Notes: generated from the sequence alone by a model not told the origin. 64,000 bases of DNA from Berkiella sp963829835 (GCA_963829835.1 CAWHKC010000004.1:1488001-1552000); one strand, 5' to 3'; shown: positions 27,085-36,738, counted from the stretch's first letter. Program-made: numbers and translations.

Positions 27085-27544
27085 TACATAAAGTAGCAGT
27101 AGGTCTTGCTTCTAAACGACGAATGCCGATTTCAATTCCGCATTCTTCGCAGTAGCCATAATCACCACTATCGATGGATTTGATAGACTCATCAATTTTA
27201 TTAATGAGTTTATGTTCACGATCTCTTGCGCGTAAACGCAAAGCAAAAGTTTCTTCTAATGTTGCTTGATCGCTAACATCTGCAGGAACTTCAGCCAGTT
27301 CTTTAAGATCATGAATCGTCTCATCGCCACCCTTTAACAGGGCAGTCTTCCAAATATTGAGCAACGTTCTGAAATGCTCGAGTTGAGCCTTGCTCATATA
27401 TTCTTCCCCTTTCTTTGGCTCATAGGGTTTGACCCCATAAGACAACAAAGTCTGGGTAGTGGTTGGATTGCTTGTGCTTCCTTGCGTTGCCTTCACGTTT
27501 GATTTTTTCTTAAGTGTACTATTGCTATTGGTTTCGGCTGACAT
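27038..27544 (-). CDS. dksA: RNA polymerase-binding transcription factor DksA
   Basis: DksA binds the RNA polymerase secondary channel and, with ppGpp, mediates the stringent response. The C-terminal zinc finger has four cysteines (CEECG...CIDC) in GDYGYCEECGIEIGIRRLEA. The coiled-coil tip motif DxxDxA appears as DVSDQA. The start at 27544 is supported by the strong AAGGAGGAAGCC just upstream; an ATG eight codons earlier is rejected. At 168 residues it has a longer N-terminal tail, rich in Ser, Thr and Asn, than the 151-residue E. coli protein. Confidence 0.94.
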   Translation of the reverse strand: MSAETNSNSTLKKKSNVKATQGSTSNPTTTQTLLSYGVKPYEPKKGEEYMSKAQLEHFRTLLNIWKTALLKGGDETIHDLKELAEVPADVSDQATLEETFALRLRARDREHKLINKIDESIKSIDSGDYGYCEECGIEIGIRRLEARPTATLCIDCKTLAEVREKQGR

Positions 27545-27873
27545 GGCTTCCTCCTTCCCGACGCACATACGTCCAGGTAAGATTCAAATCTATCTCATTT
27601 CTAGTTGGAACATCAATGACTAAAAAAAGTTCAATCAATCTTACTTAAAATAGTTTAAGTCAGACCTCTAGAAATTGTGCTTCCTTACACTGAGGGAGCG
27701 AATATACACGTAAAAGCCTATCTTGGCTACCCGCTAAACAGCGCAAATCTGAGTAGGAAATTAGACATTTCTGGCCCATACCCACCTCTTTTAAAGAACC
27801 CATTTAACTTTTTTAGTTAACTTGCCGATTAATGCTGTAGGGAAAACAATAAATAAGCGTGGCCGGTGCAGAC
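27545..27873. other. Intergenic region between divergent dksA and sfsA
   Basis: About 330 AT-rich bases with no credible gene. It must hold the promoters of both flanking genes. I see no convincing -35/-10 pair, operator, repeat or hairpin that I would name. Confidence 0.5.
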
Positions 27874-28620
27874 ATGGAATTTGCTAGCCCTTTAACACAA
27901 GCAGTTTTGCTTAAGCGCTATAAGCGCTTTTTAGCAGAAATTGTGATAAATAACCAAGAACATCGTGTTATCTATTGCCCAAATATGGGCGCTATGACCG
28001 GGTGTGATATTTTAGGCAGTAGACTCTGGTTCTCCCATTCCTCTAATCCCAGAAGAAAATTCCCTGACACTTGGGAGTTAGTTGAAGTTGATGGTGGTTA
28101 TTTAGTCTGTGTAAATACACAAAATTCTCAAGAATTAATTGTTGAAGGGATTGAGAAGGGTGTGATCACTCAATTGCAAGGATATGCACAGATTAATCTG
28201 GCTCCTCCTTTATTAGAAGATCATTCATATGATCTTTCTCTGAATCATCATACCCAAGATGGTGAACCACAGCACTGTTATGTCCATATCAATAATGTTA
28301 CTTTAGGTGATGAAATACACCGTGGTTTTTTCCCAGATGCCGCATCTGAAAAAGCAGTGCAACAGCTAAAAGCCTTGATGCATGCCAAAAAACTGGGTCA
28401 TCGTGCCATGCTGGTTTATTGCGTACAACATACGGGGATAGAACGGCTCTTTCCAGCCGATCATATTGATCCACAATATGGTAGTCTTTTACGACAAGCG
28501 ATGATTGCCGGTGTTGAAATTCATGCTTATGGTGTTGATATTTCGCTAACGCAGATGTCTATCGCAAGACCGGTTGAAGTGTGTATTCCAGCAAGAATGA
28601 TTTGTTCTTCAAGGCTGTAA
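27874..28620 (+). CDS. sfsA: SfsA family DNA/RNA nuclease-like protein (sugar fermentation stimulation)
   Basis: SfsA proteins combine an OB-like fold and a nuclease-like domain; the cellular role is still unclear. Recognisable parts are LLKRYKRFLAEI at the N-terminus, HCPNxGxMxG-like CPNMGAMTGCD, and the conserved HSSNPRRKFPDTWEL. The start at 27874 gives 248 residues and the family N-terminus; a GTG at 27859 adds five residues without a good ribosome site. The last 12 bases overlap the convergent kinase/ATPase gene. Confidence 0.92.
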   Translation: MEFASPLTQAVLLKRYKRFLAEIVINNQEHRVIYCPNMGAMTGCDILGSRLWFSHSSNPRRKFPDTWELVEVDGGYLVCVNTQNSQELIVEGIEKGVITQLQGYAQINLAPPLLEDHSYDLSLNHHTQDGEPQHCYVHINNVTLGDEIHRGFFPDAASEKAVQQLKALMHAKKLGHRAMLVYCVQHTGIERLFPADHIDPQYGSLLRQAMIAGVEIHAYGVDISLTQMSIARPVEVCIPARMICSSRL

Positions 28621-30099
28621 TGGAATAGCAGTTGTCATCGATTTTTCAATATCCGATAATGGTTCCATTGTTGAAAGCTGTAATTCCAAAACAGCCACAT
28701 CTGCATCTGAAGCATCATTTCCTTCAAGATTTCTGGATACCAATCTTTGTTTCAATACCTCAATTGGCGCGTCAAAAGATAAAATCTTAAAAGGACATTT
28801 TAATTCATTCGCCACATCCATAAAAAGCTGACGTTGCCACTGTTTAAGGCACGTTGCATCAACAATGACATTCTGCCCAGATTGAATTAAATCTTTTGCT
28901 TGAGACCGTAAATGTTCATAAAGCGCCTGAGTCGTTTCGCAAGAATAAAGTTGCTCAAGAGGCGCCGAGCCATGAATATGTTTACGGACAACATCTGCTC
29001 GTAATCGAATGGCATGTTCAGACATCATTAACTTGTTGGTATAGAACGTTTTACCGGATCCCGATAAGCCATGGGTAATCGTAAGGGAAGGCGTTGCGCT
29101 TTGAGTGTAAAATTTGCCAAGGGTTAAAAAGTCTTTTAGATCTTGTTGTAAAACGTTGAATAGAGGATTTTCTGGCAAAACTTGATTTAACTGTAAAGCG
29201 GATACTTTTGCGCGGACCATGGCGCGATAACATTGATAAAAACGAAGCAAGAGGGCGCCATCATAATCATTTGTTTGTTCAAAATATTTGTTAACAAACA
29301 AATAACCTAATTCTGATAGATGGCGATGATCAAGATCCATCGTAAAAAAGCCAACATCACCCATCACATCAGTCCAGCGAAAGCTTTCATTAAACTCTAT
29401 GCAGTCAAAAATAACGGGTTTATCATCCAAGAGTACCATATTGCCAAGATGCAAATCGCCATGCGTGGCGCGGATAAAACCCTCTACTTTTCTTTTAGCA
29501 AGCAATGCTTTGAGTGATTGATATTTCCTTTGAGTCCAGGCTTGTATTTGTTGAACATCATCGAGGTATGGGGTTGATGCCTTTAATGTTTTAAGTGCGC
29601 CGAAGTTATCCTGCATGGGTTGGTAAACGACTTCTGGGTCCCCATAAGGCTTGTTTTTAGCGCAGATTTGGGCATCCAAATGAAATTGGGCGGTTTCTTT
29701 TGCCAACTCTTCAATAATTTTTTGTGACAATTTCCCTTGCGTTACCATATTGCTGAGCAAGGCAGCTTGCGGAAACTGATGCATTTTGACAGCATATTCA
29801 AACGCTTCGCCTGGGCCTTTAAGCTCAGGATTTTCAGGCGTTCCATAAATAGAAATGGTTTCAATATAGATTTGAGGAGCGAGGCGTTTGTTTAAAATAA
29901 CTTCCAATTCACAATAATACTTTCTCTTTTCTAGGGATGTAAAATCTTGAAACCCCAGATTCAATGGCTTTTTAATTTTATAAGCAAAAGGGCCTGTTAA
30001 TATTACCCAAGATAAATGCGTTTGAATGACTTCAAACGCAGTAACAGGATGGGGATAAAGCGCTTGATTTTGAAGCGCTTTAATCAAAGTGTCGGACAT
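28609..30099 (-). CDS. Two-domain protein: aminoglycoside-phosphotransferase-like kinase plus AAA P-loop kinase
   Basis: The N-terminal 320 residues have the APH-type catalytic loop in THGDLHLGNMVL (HGDLHxxN) and the metal-binding Asp in PVIFDCIEF. The C-terminal 170 residues have a P-loop, THGLSGSGKTFYTN, and look like a small-molecule or zeta-toxin-type kinase. This fusion is a widespread bacterial architecture (COG2187 plus COG0645) whose substrate is unknown. It starts 2 bases after hemL on the same strand and probably shares its mRNA. Confidence 0.9.
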   Translation of the reverse strand: MSDTLIKALQNQALYPHPVTAFEVIQTHLSWVILTGPFAYKIKKPLNLGFQDFTSLEKRKYYCELEVILNKRLAPQIYIETISIYGTPENPELKGPGEAFEYAVKMHQFPQAALLSNMVTQGKLSQKIIEELAKETAQFHLDAQICAKNKPYGDPEVVYQPMQDNFGALKTLKASTPYLDDVQQIQAWTQRKYQSLKALLAKRKVEGFIRATHGDLHLGNMVLLDDKPVIFDCIEFNESFRWTDVMGDVGFFTMDLDHRHLSELGYLFVNKYFEQTNDYDGALLLRFYQCYRAMVRAKVSALQLNQVLPENPLFNVLQQDLKDFLTLGKFYTQSATPSLTITHGLSGSGKTFYTNKLMMSEHAIRLRADVVRKHIHGSAPLEQLYSCETTQALYEHLRSQAKDLIQSGQNVIVDATCLKQWQRQLFMDVANELKCPFKILSFDAPIEVLKQRLVSRNLEGNDASDADVAVLELQLSTMEPLSDIEKSMTTAIPLQP

Positions 30100-30101
30100 A
30101 T

Positions 30102-31385
30102 TTAATCCTTTAAAGTTGCAAACACTTTATCGGCGGCAGCAATCGTTTTTTCTATACATTCTTTGTCGTGCATGATGGAAACAAAAGCGCTTTCAAAAGC
30201 AGAAGGGCCAAAATAGATCCCCTCATTTAACATACCATGGTAATAGTGATTGAATCTTTGGACATCACATTTCATCACATCAGAAAATCCGTTGACCTCA
30301 TTCTCTGTGAAAAATAGCGTAAACATGCCAGTGATCCAATTAATAGTCACAGGGATATCATTTTTTTGCGCAACGTCTTTTAACCCTAACACTAAATCTT
30401 TGGTCTTTTGATGGAGGGTTTCATAGAAATGGGGTTGAGTCAGTTTCTTTAACGTTGCTAATCCGGCTGCCATCGCGATAGGATTTCCTGACAGCGTTCC
30501 CGCCTGATATACAGGTCCAACAGGTGATAAATGCGACATAATAGATTTTTTGCCACCCACAGCGCCAACAGGCATACCACCGCCAATAATTTTGCCAAAG
30601 GTCGTTAGATCGGGGGTGATATGATAAACGCTCTGTGCACCACCTAATGCGACTCTAAAACCAGAAATCACTTCATCAAATATTAAGACTGCGCCATAAC
30701 TGTCGCAAGCGGCTCGTAATGATTGCAGAAACTGCTGATTAGGCAAAACACAGCCCATGTTGCCGGCGACGGGTTCTACAATAACGGCAGCAATTTTGTC
30801 ACCAAATTCCGCAAAAGCAGAATACACAGCATCGCTATTATTGAACTCAAGATTAATGGTATGTTTAGCAAGATCTGCAGGGACACCTGGTGAACTGGGC
30901 TGACCTAAAGTTAATGCGCCAGATCCAGCCTTAATTAAAAGACTGTCACTGTGACCATGATAGCAACCTTCAAATTTCACAATAATATCTTTGCCGGTAT
31001 AGCCTCTGGCTAATCGCAACGCTGTCATGGTTGCTTCAGTACCCGAATTGACCATTCTGATTTGATCAACGCTTGGAATGAGATCGCAAATAAATTTGGC
31101 TAATTCAACCTCTGCCTTGCAAGGCGCGCCAAAAGACATTACTTTTTCAAGCATTCCATAGACACTTTGCAGAACATCTTTATCTTGATGACCTAAAATC
31201 ATCGGACCCCAAGAGCCCACATAATCAATGTAACGATTATTATCTTCATCAAACAAAAAAGGGCCACTTGCGCTATCAAAGAAAATGGGTGTTCCGCCTA
31301 CCCCCTTAAACGCTCTGACCGGTGAATTTACACCACCTGGGATATATTGGAGTGCCTGTTCGAATAATAGATCTGAACGTGACAT
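30102..31385 (-). CDS. hemL: Glutamate-1-semialdehyde 2,1-aminomutase
   Basis: PLP enzyme that forms 5-aminolevulinate from glutamate-1-semialdehyde in the C5 haem pathway. The PLP-lysine lies in TTFGKIIGGGMPVGAVGG. Other conserved parts are GGVNSPVRAF at the N-terminus, NSGTEATMTALRLARG, and IFDEVISGFR. The length, 427, is standard. hemJ, another haem gene, lies 290 bases away but is convergent with a rubredoxin gene rather than in the same operon. Confidence 0.97.
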   Translation of the reverse strand: MSRSDLLFEQALQYIPGGVNSPVRAFKGVGGTPIFFDSASGPFLFDEDNNRYIDYVGSWGPMILGHQDKDVLQSVYGMLEKVMSFGAPCKAEVELAKFICDLIPSVDQIRMVNSGTEATMTALRLARGYTGKDIIVKFEGCYHGHSDSLLIKAGSGALTLGQPSSPGVPADLAKHTINLEFNNSDAVYSAFAEFGDKIAAVIVEPVAGNMGCVLPNQQFLQSLRAACDSYGAVLIFDEVISGFRVALGGAQSVYHITPDLTTFGKIIGGGMPVGAVGGKKSIMSHLSPVGPVYQAGTLSGNPIAMAAGLATLKKLTQPHFYETLHQKTKDLVLGLKDVAQKNDIPVTINWITGMFTLFFTENEVNGFSDVMKCDVQRFNHYYHGMLNEGIYFGPSAFESAFVSIMHDKECIEKTIAAADKVFATLKD

Positions 31386-31502
31386 ATATGAGTCCTATGT
31401 ATTGACCTGAAAATAGAAAAGCATTTTAGCACAAACATTCCACTTTCCTCTGGCCTTGGATCCATGCGAAAATCGCTTTTCTTTTTTGAAGGGGCGATTG
31501 AA

Positions 31503-31673
31503 GTGACAATGAGACGTTTTATGTGTTTGTTATGTGGCTTTATTTATGATGAAGCGCAAGGAAGTCCCAATGAAGGGATTGAGCCAGGAACGAAATGGGA
31601 GCAGATCCCCATTACATGGCGTTGCCCAGATTGTGGTGCCATGAAAGAAGATTTTGAGATGATTGAAATTTAG
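31503..31673 (+). CDS. Rubredoxin
   Basis: Small iron electron carrier. The two knuckles CLLCG and CPDCG provide the four Cys ligands, separated by the usual YDEAxGxPxxGIxPGTxWEQIPxxW core. GTG at 31503 gives 56 residues with AAGGGG eight bases upstream. ATG at 31509 is too far from that site, and ATG at 31464 would add 13 atypical residues. The partner is unknown. Its stop overlaps the convergent hemJ gene by 4 bases. Confidence 0.93.
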   Translation: MTMRRFMCLLCGFIYDEAQGSPNEGIEPGTKWEQIPITWRCPDCGAMKEDFEMIEI

Positions 31674-32104
31674 CTGAAAGGTTTAATCACAACGAGCAAC
31701 ACAATGCCAATCAGAATAAAGACAGTCATTTCATTGAATACTCTATAAAAAAAGGCAGAGTGGGTGTTGTGACCTGCTTTAAATTTTCCCATTAAAAAGC
31801 CGCAGTAAATATGATAAAGCACAAGTAATCCTACAAGTGCTAATTTTAGAGAGAGCCATAATGGTGGGGTACTAAAAGAATATCCCATCATATGGACAAG
31901 CCCGACCCCCAAAAGAAGAGTTACAATTGCACTGGGTGTCATAATTCCCCAAAACAAACGTCGTTCCATAGTGCAAAAACGTCGATCACCTTCACTATCC
32001 ACAGCTGGCAAGTCAGCGTGATAAACAAATAGCCTCGGTAAATAAAATAAACCTGCAAACCAGGCAACCATGGCAATGATATGAAACGCTTTTACCCACA
32101 ACAT
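31670..32104 (-). CDS. hemJ: Protoporphyrinogen oxidase HemJ
   Basis: HemJ is an inner-membrane enzyme that oxidises protoporphyrinogen IX in haem synthesis. The 144-residue protein has four hydrophobic segments and the family motifs WVKAFHIIAMVAWFAGLFYLP (with the conserved His near position 8; the motif is 21 residues, at 3-23), MERRLFW, and LKLALVG with the conserved Lys. Length fits. It faces the rubredoxin gene tail to tail. Confidence 0.92.
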   Translation of the reverse strand: MLWVKAFHIIAMVAWFAGLFYLPRLFVYHADLPAVDSEGDRRFCTMERRLFWGIMTPSAIVTLLLGVGLVHMMGYSFSTPPLWLSLKLALVGLLVLYHIYCGFLMGKFKAGHNTHSAFFYRVFNEMTVFILIGIVLLVVIKPFS

Positions 32105-32158
32105 CTATAGTTACTCTAACGACAATGAGAGTGGTATTGTAATGGTTGAGGTAAAAAA

Positions 32159-32917
32159 GTGAAGCATGATAGGCTCAAAAGTATGAATCCCCAACAAAAC
32201 CAAACATCTTCTCAATTTTTGCGTAATCGTCCACGTAGACGCGTTACACTTGGCACCTTATTTGGTGTCATCACTATCGTATTGTTTGTTAGTTACAATG
32301 CTGGATTTATGAGTGGTAAAACCACAGCTCCCGAATTAAAAGATGTTTCACAAGAAGTAAAAAATTATGTTGTTCAATTACAAAAAGAGAACAATCAGCT
32401 GCAAAAAGATCTGATCTTCGCCAAAAGCAATGCACAAATTCATGTGGAAGCACAGAAAACGTTAGGAAATCATATTAAGACATTACAGCAGCAAAACACG
32501 GATTTAAAACGTGATATGGCTTTGTATCAAACTATTGCGGGCAATAAAGCAGAAAACCAAGGACTAGAAATCAAATCATTTCAAATATTTGAAAGCGAAA
32601 AACCAAATACCTATCGCTATCTTTTGATACTTTCCAAACAAGCCGCGCCTCAAAAATATGTGGAAGGTGCTGTAAAAATGGTTATTCTGGGTAAAATTGG
32701 TGATAAACCAATTGAATTGCCAGTGAAATATGTTGATCCAACACGCACCGATGGCTTGGGGTTTAAATTTCGTCATCTCCAGGAATTGGCTGGGGAACTT
32801 TCTTTTCCAGATCAGTTTGTGCCAGAAGGAGTGCAGTTTCGAGTAACACCGGATAAGGAATGGCCGCAATTACAACGTCATTTTGCCTGGGTGACTGATA
32901 ATCCTGATATGGGTTAA
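32159..32917 (+). CDS. Membrane-anchored coiled-coil protein upstream of proBA
   Basis: 252 residues, cytoplasmic basic N-terminus (RNRPRRR), one membrane segment (about residues 33-52, VTLGTLFGVITIVLFVSYNA), then a coiled coil (about 70-130, rich in Gln/Lys/Leu) and a periplasmic beta-rich domain. It looks like the DUF6776-type protein found in gammaproteobacteria, whose function is unknown. GTG at 32159 has GAGG seven bases upstream; an ATG at 32183 lacks a clear site. proB starts 9 bases after its stop. Confidence 0.85.
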   Translation: MKHDRLKSMNPQQNQTSSQFLRNRPRRRVTLGTLFGVITIVLFVSYNAGFMSGKTTAPELKDVSQEVKNYVVQLQKENNQLQKDLIFAKSNAQIHVEAQKTLGNHIKTLQQQNTDLKRDMALYQTIAGNKAENQGLEIKSFQIFESEKPNTYRYLLILSKQAAPQKYVEGAVKMVILGKIGDKPIELPVKYVDPTRTDGLGFKFRHLQELAGELSFPDQFVPEGVQFRVTPDKEWPQLQRHFAWVTDNPDMG

Positions 32918-32926
32918 GACGCTATT

Positions 32927-34021
32927 ATGAGTACAAAAACGTTAGTGATTAAATTAGGTAGTCAAACCATCCTGAATCAGGAAGGGACTTTAGACATACC
33001 ACAATTAGAATCCATTATTTCACAAATATTAGCGCTCAAGAAAAAGGGTTTCCATATCATATTGGTGAGTTCTGGAGCGGTCGCTACGGGAAGAAGCAGC
33101 ACAAAAGACATCAGCTTAAAATTTCAAAATATTGTTGAAGAACGCCAAATTTTGGCAAGCATCGGCCAAGCAGGTTTAATTGAAATTTATAATAATATTT
33201 TAAAAAGAAATGGCTTGATAGCAGCTCAAATTCTTTTAACAAAAGAAGATTTCAGGTTACGTAATCACTATTTAAATACTTATAATCTTTTGCATGGTTT
33301 AATTAAAAATGTGAATGTTTTACCAATCATTAATGAAAATGATGTGACTTCCATTAATGAATTGATGTTTACGGATAATGATGAATTATCAGCACTCATT
33401 GCAATCCAAATGCATGTGAGTCATTTGATTATTTTAACCAGCATCGATGGGGTTTATGATCAAAATCCCTCGAATGATGGTGCTAAAATTATTCCACAAC
33501 TTGATTTAAATCAAAAAGAGTCTTGGCCAAGTATTTCTACCGAGAAAACACCTTATGGCCGAGGTGGTATGCTGAGCAAATTAGCCTCAGCAAGAAAAGC
33601 GGCTCATTTTGGCATTAAAATTCATATCGCGAACGCGCGAACACCAAATGTATTGCAAAGTATTATTAATGATGAGCCAGTTGGAACCAAGATCCTCCCC
33701 TTTAAGCAAGATAAAGGTATCAAGCGCTGGTTGGCGCACACTTATTCACCCTCTTTACCATCGGTTATCTTAAATGAAGGGATCAGTAGTATTTTTCTAA
33801 AAAGAGAAAAGTGCGTAAGTTTACTTCCGGTGGGGATCGTTTCGATTCAGGGGGAGTTTGAAAAAGGCGATCTTGTTTCTATTAAAGATGAGACAGGGCG
33901 ATCATTAGGTTTGGGATTAGCAGGTTATAGCTCTAAAGCACTACAAGACGTTATGGGGCAAAAGGGACAAAAAGCGTTTATTCACTATAATAAGATTTCC
34001 ATTTTTGATCATCAAGGCTAG
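32927..34021 (+). CDS. proB: Glutamate 5-kinase
   Basis: First step of proline synthesis, phosphorylating glutamate. The amino-acid kinase domain shows KLGSQTI, VSSGAVATGR, INENDVTSINEL and the GRGGMLSKLASARKAAHFG signature. The C-terminal 80 residues (SLLPVGIVSIQGEFEKGDLV) form a PUA domain as in E. coli ProB. At 364 residues the length is standard. proA follows after 6 bases. Feedback control by proline is expected from the family, not visible here. Confidence 0.96.
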   Translation: MSTKTLVIKLGSQTILNQEGTLDIPQLESIISQILALKKKGFHIILVSSGAVATGRSSTKDISLKFQNIVEERQILASIGQAGLIEIYNNILKRNGLIAAQILLTKEDFRLRNHYLNTYNLLHGLIKNVNVLPIINENDVTSINELMFTDNDELSALIAIQMHVSHLIILTSIDGVYDQNPSNDGAKIIPQLDLNQKESWPSISTEKTPYGRGGMLSKLASARKAAHFGIKIHIANARTPNVLQSIINDEPVGTKILPFKQDKGIKRWLAHTYSPSLPSVILNEGISSIFLKREKCVSLLPVGIVSIQGEFEKGDLVSIKDETGRSLGLGLAGYSSKALQDVMGQKGQKAFIHYNKISIFDHQG

Positions 34022-34027
34022 AAAATA

Positions 34028-35269
34028 ATGTTAGAACAATTTGTTGCCACCAAGAACGCTCAATATGATTTACCTCTGATTAAACATGAGATTAAGCAAC
34101 AAATCATAAACGCACTTGCCCATAAGTTGATTGAAAATAGTGATAAGATTATTGAAGAGAATCGAAAAGATTTAGTTAAACTTAAAGAAGACGACCCCAA
34201 ATATGATCGTCTTTTACTGAATGACTCGCGTATTCAAGAGATTGCCCAGGGTTTAAAAAAAATAGCCGAATTTCCTTCCCCTATTTGGAAAACACTTGAA
34301 GAACATACCTTACCAAATGGGCTAAAATTACAAAAAAAGTCAGTACCTATCGGTGTGATAGGGATGATTTTTGAATCGCGTCCCAATGTGACTATCGAAG
34401 CTTTTGCTTTGTGCTTTATGTCATCCAATGCTTGTGTACTCAAAGGCGGTATTGACGCAAAATGTTCTAATGAAATTTTCGTTTCTCTCATCCAGGAAAC
34501 ATTGACGCAATTTTCAGTGCCAAAAGAATGTATATTATTAATGCCACATGAACGAGAGAAATTAAAAATGTTACTTGAAGCTAAAGGCTTCGTAGATGTC
34601 ATTATTCCGCGCGGGAGTCAATCATTAATAGATTATGTAAAGCAAAACTCATCCATTCCTATTATTGAAACCGGTGCAGGTGTTGTTCATGTTTACTTTG
34701 ATGAGTCTGGGCAAAAAGAGATAGGTAAAGCGATTATTACTAACGCTAAAACGCGTCGGGTGAGTGTTTGTAATGCCCTTGATTGTCTTATCATACATAA
34801 AGAAAGACTTGTCGATCTTCCCTTTTTAGTGTCAGATCTTATCAAAAAAGAAGTGATGCTCTTTGCCGATAAACCTGCCTTTGCCGTCTTAAGTGACTCT
34901 TATCCTGCCAAACTCTTATTCAAAGCTCAAGAAACTGATTTTGGTAATGAATTTTTATCACTTAAAATGGCCATTAAAACAGTTGACGATATCCAACAAG
35001 GTTTAAATCATATTCGCAAGTATTCTTCTGGTCATAGTGAAGCTATTATCGCGCAAAACAGTGATGCGATTAATCAATTTTTTCAGCAAGTGGATGCTGC
35101 GGTGGTATATTCTAACGCCTCTACTGCATTTACGGATGGGGGCGAATTTGGGATGGGTGCAGAAATTGGTATCAGTACTCAGAAACTGCATGTTCGAGGG
35201 CCCTTTAGTATGCAGCATTTAGTCAGTTCAAAATGGCTAGTGCAAGGGCAGGGACAAATCAGATCATAA
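34028..35269 (+). CDS. proA: Gamma-glutamyl phosphate reductase
   Basis: Reduces gamma-glutamyl phosphate to glutamate-5-semialdehyde. Family motifs are PIGVIGMIFESRPNVT, LKGG, VIIPRGSQSLIDYV, and NAKTRRVSVCNALDCLIIH, which contains the catalytic cysteine. FTDGGEFGMGAEIGISTQKLHVRGP-type ending is also present. The length of 413 is normal. It is the last gene of the proBA operon. Confidence 0.96.
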   Translation: MLEQFVATKNAQYDLPLIKHEIKQQIINALAHKLIENSDKIIEENRKDLVKLKEDDPKYDRLLLNDSRIQEIAQGLKKIAEFPSPIWKTLEEHTLPNGLKLQKKSVPIGVIGMIFESRPNVTIEAFALCFMSSNACVLKGGIDAKCSNEIFVSLIQETLTQFSVPKECILLMPHEREKLKMLLEAKGFVDVIIPRGSQSLIDYVKQNSSIPIIETGAGVVHVYFDESGQKEIGKAIITNAKTRRVSVCNALDCLIIHKERLVDLPFLVSDLIKKEVMLFADKPAFAVLSDSYPAKLLFKAQETDFGNEFLSLKMAIKTVDDIQQGLNHIRKYSSGHSEAIIAQNSDAINQFFQQVDAAVVYSNASTAFTDGGEFGMGAEIGISTQKLHVRGPFSMQHLVSSKWLVQGQGQIRS

Positions 35270-35411
35270 AAACGCCATATGCACATAAGCTTTGTAAGTT
35301 AAGTAAACAAGAACATGTCCGTTTTAGTAAAATATATTTATTTTCTTGTAAAAATGAGTATTATTGGTAAAGCTAGGTTTCACTTATTGTAGGACTAATA
35401 AGCGCTTCTTT

Positions 35412-36080
35412 ATGTCAAAATTTTCCCCATTTAATCTGACCCTCAATAGCACCGTTAAATTTACAAATGATGAGTCTCTACCCTTAGATATCCGTGACCA
35501 GACCTTTACAGTCACTGGGATAGAGTCCTTATTGTTAAATGATTTTTATTTTAATAATCAGCTATTTCCGGTTTATGAGTTAACAGGCAAATTGGCTAAT
35601 AAAATATTCTTATCCCCTTTTACTTTTGAAGAAGGGGATGATGAGCTTAAATTACGCATCACTAAAAATCTCAATGACTTAGAAATTAACGCACTTTTTA
35701 AGTTAAATACCGTTAAAGAGTTACTTAACTTAAAGCAAGAAGAGAATAATTATTTTACCATTGACGATACGAATATTAGTGACCAACTGAAACATTGGAT
35801 TAGCCGGACCTATTATTTAGATATTAAAGATCAAGATGTGGCGACGTGCTCTTATATTCAATATGATTCAGGGAATAAAAAGAATTTAAATTATTCGATG
35901 TTATTAAAGAAATATCCTTTCCAAAAATATTCTCTATTTTTAGGTGACTATAATTCATTTTATCTTGAAGTAAATTTTGACAATAACCCACAAATGCGGA
36001 CAACCGCTTTTCTGAGCATGTCTGATGTGGAAAGCTTTGAGATTTGTGAAACTCATAAAGAAAAAAGTCCTGTTTCCTAG
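35412..36080 (+). CDS. Hypothetical 222-residue protein
   Basis: Not recognised. ATG at 35412 is preferred; a longer frame begins with a TTG at 35364. The sequence is beta-rich and polar, with many Asn, Asp, Tyr and Phe residues (FYFNNQLFPVYEL, FLGDYNSFYLEVNF). No signal peptide, membrane span or known motif is visible. It is a single gene bounded by a palindromic repeat downstream. Confidence 0.65.
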   Translation: MSKFSPFNLTLNSTVKFTNDESLPLDIRDQTFTVTGIESLLLNDFYFNNQLFPVYELTGKLANKIFLSPFTFEEGDDELKLRITKNLNDLEINALFKLNTVKELLNLKQEENNYFTIDDTNISDQLKHWISRTYYLDIKDQDVATCSYIQYDSGNKKNLNYSMLLKKYPFQKYSLFLGDYNSFYLEVNFDNNPQMRTTAFLSMSDVESFEICETHKEKSPVS

Positions 36081-36094
36081 GTTTTGACGATAAT

Positions 36095-36221
36095 ATACTC
36101 GAACCAGTTTGAATTTAGGCAAGGCGCCAAGCGAATGAATCCCCAGGAGTGTACGCTTTGGTACATGACTGGGGTGAATTTGCGCAGGCAACACCGCCTA
36201 AAATCAAACTGGGATGAGTAT
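36095..36221. repeat. 127-bp nested palindromic element, complete copy
   Basis: Outer arms TACTCGAACC and GGGATGAGTA are imperfect complements, followed inward by AGTTTGAATTTAGGC against GCCTAAAATCAAACT. The centre holds CCCCAGGAGTGTAC and GTACATGACTGGGG around a short loop. The whole could fold as one long cruciform. A half copy in inverted orientation lies at 36786-36868, on the other side of erpA. Confidence 0.85.
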
Positions 36222-36295
36222 TTGACTTGGGAACTTTTGAAACCCATAATTGGTCCTATTTAGTAAGACAGTCACTTATATTTAAGTAAAATACT

Positions 36296-36679
36296 ATGTC
36301 CACCGCAGTTGAACAACAAAAAGCCCTCGTTTCCTTCACGCAAGCAGCCGCTAAGCGTGTGCAAGAGCTTATTGTTGAAGAGGGTAATTACAACCTTAAA
36401 TTACGGGTTTATATCACCGGTGGTGGTTGTTCAGGTTTCCAATATGGTTTTGCCTTTGATGAAAATGTAAAACCAGATGATTGCATCATTGCAGAAGAAG
36501 TCGAAGATGAAAGCACCGGTGGGATGATGACTGTCAGTGTTGTCATTGATGCACTCAGCATCATGTATTTAACCGGTGGTGAAATTGATTACAAGGAAAG
36601 TTTGCAAGGCGCTCACTTCACTGTGAAGAATCCTAACGCTCAGACTACTTGCAGCTGTGGCTCTTCTTTCTCTCTTTAA
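36296..36679 (+). CDS. erpA: Iron-sulfur cluster insertion protein ErpA
   Basis: A-type carrier that delivers Fe-S clusters to apoproteins. It has the three conserved cysteines, the first in GGCSGFQYGF and the other two in TCSCGSSF at the end. FTQAAAKRVQELI at the start and LTGGEIDYKESL match ErpA more than IscA/SufA. At 127 residues it is slightly longer than the 114 of E. coli because of its N-terminus. It stands alone between two copies of a palindromic repeat. Confidence 0.92.
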   Translation: MSTAVEQQKALVSFTQAAAKRVQELIVEEGNYNLKLRVYITGGGCSGFQYGFAFDENVKPDDCIIAEEVEDESTGGMMTVSVVIDALSIMYLTGGEIDYKESLQGAHFTVKNPNAQTTCSCGSSFSL

Positions 36680-36704
36680 TACTCTTCCCAGTTTACGTTT
36701 ATGC

Positions 36705-36738
36705 TTCCACCTACGCTCTTCGAGCTTCGGTGGACAGG
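36705..36738 (+). repeat. Dispersed 33-bp imperfect palindrome, copy 2
   Basis: Same family as 25459-25491, one base longer in the loop (CTCTTCGAGC). It is followed at 36763-36790 by a related arm ending GAAGCTTCTTAGCGCAG, which joins the half copy of the larger palindrome. Confidence 0.75.
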
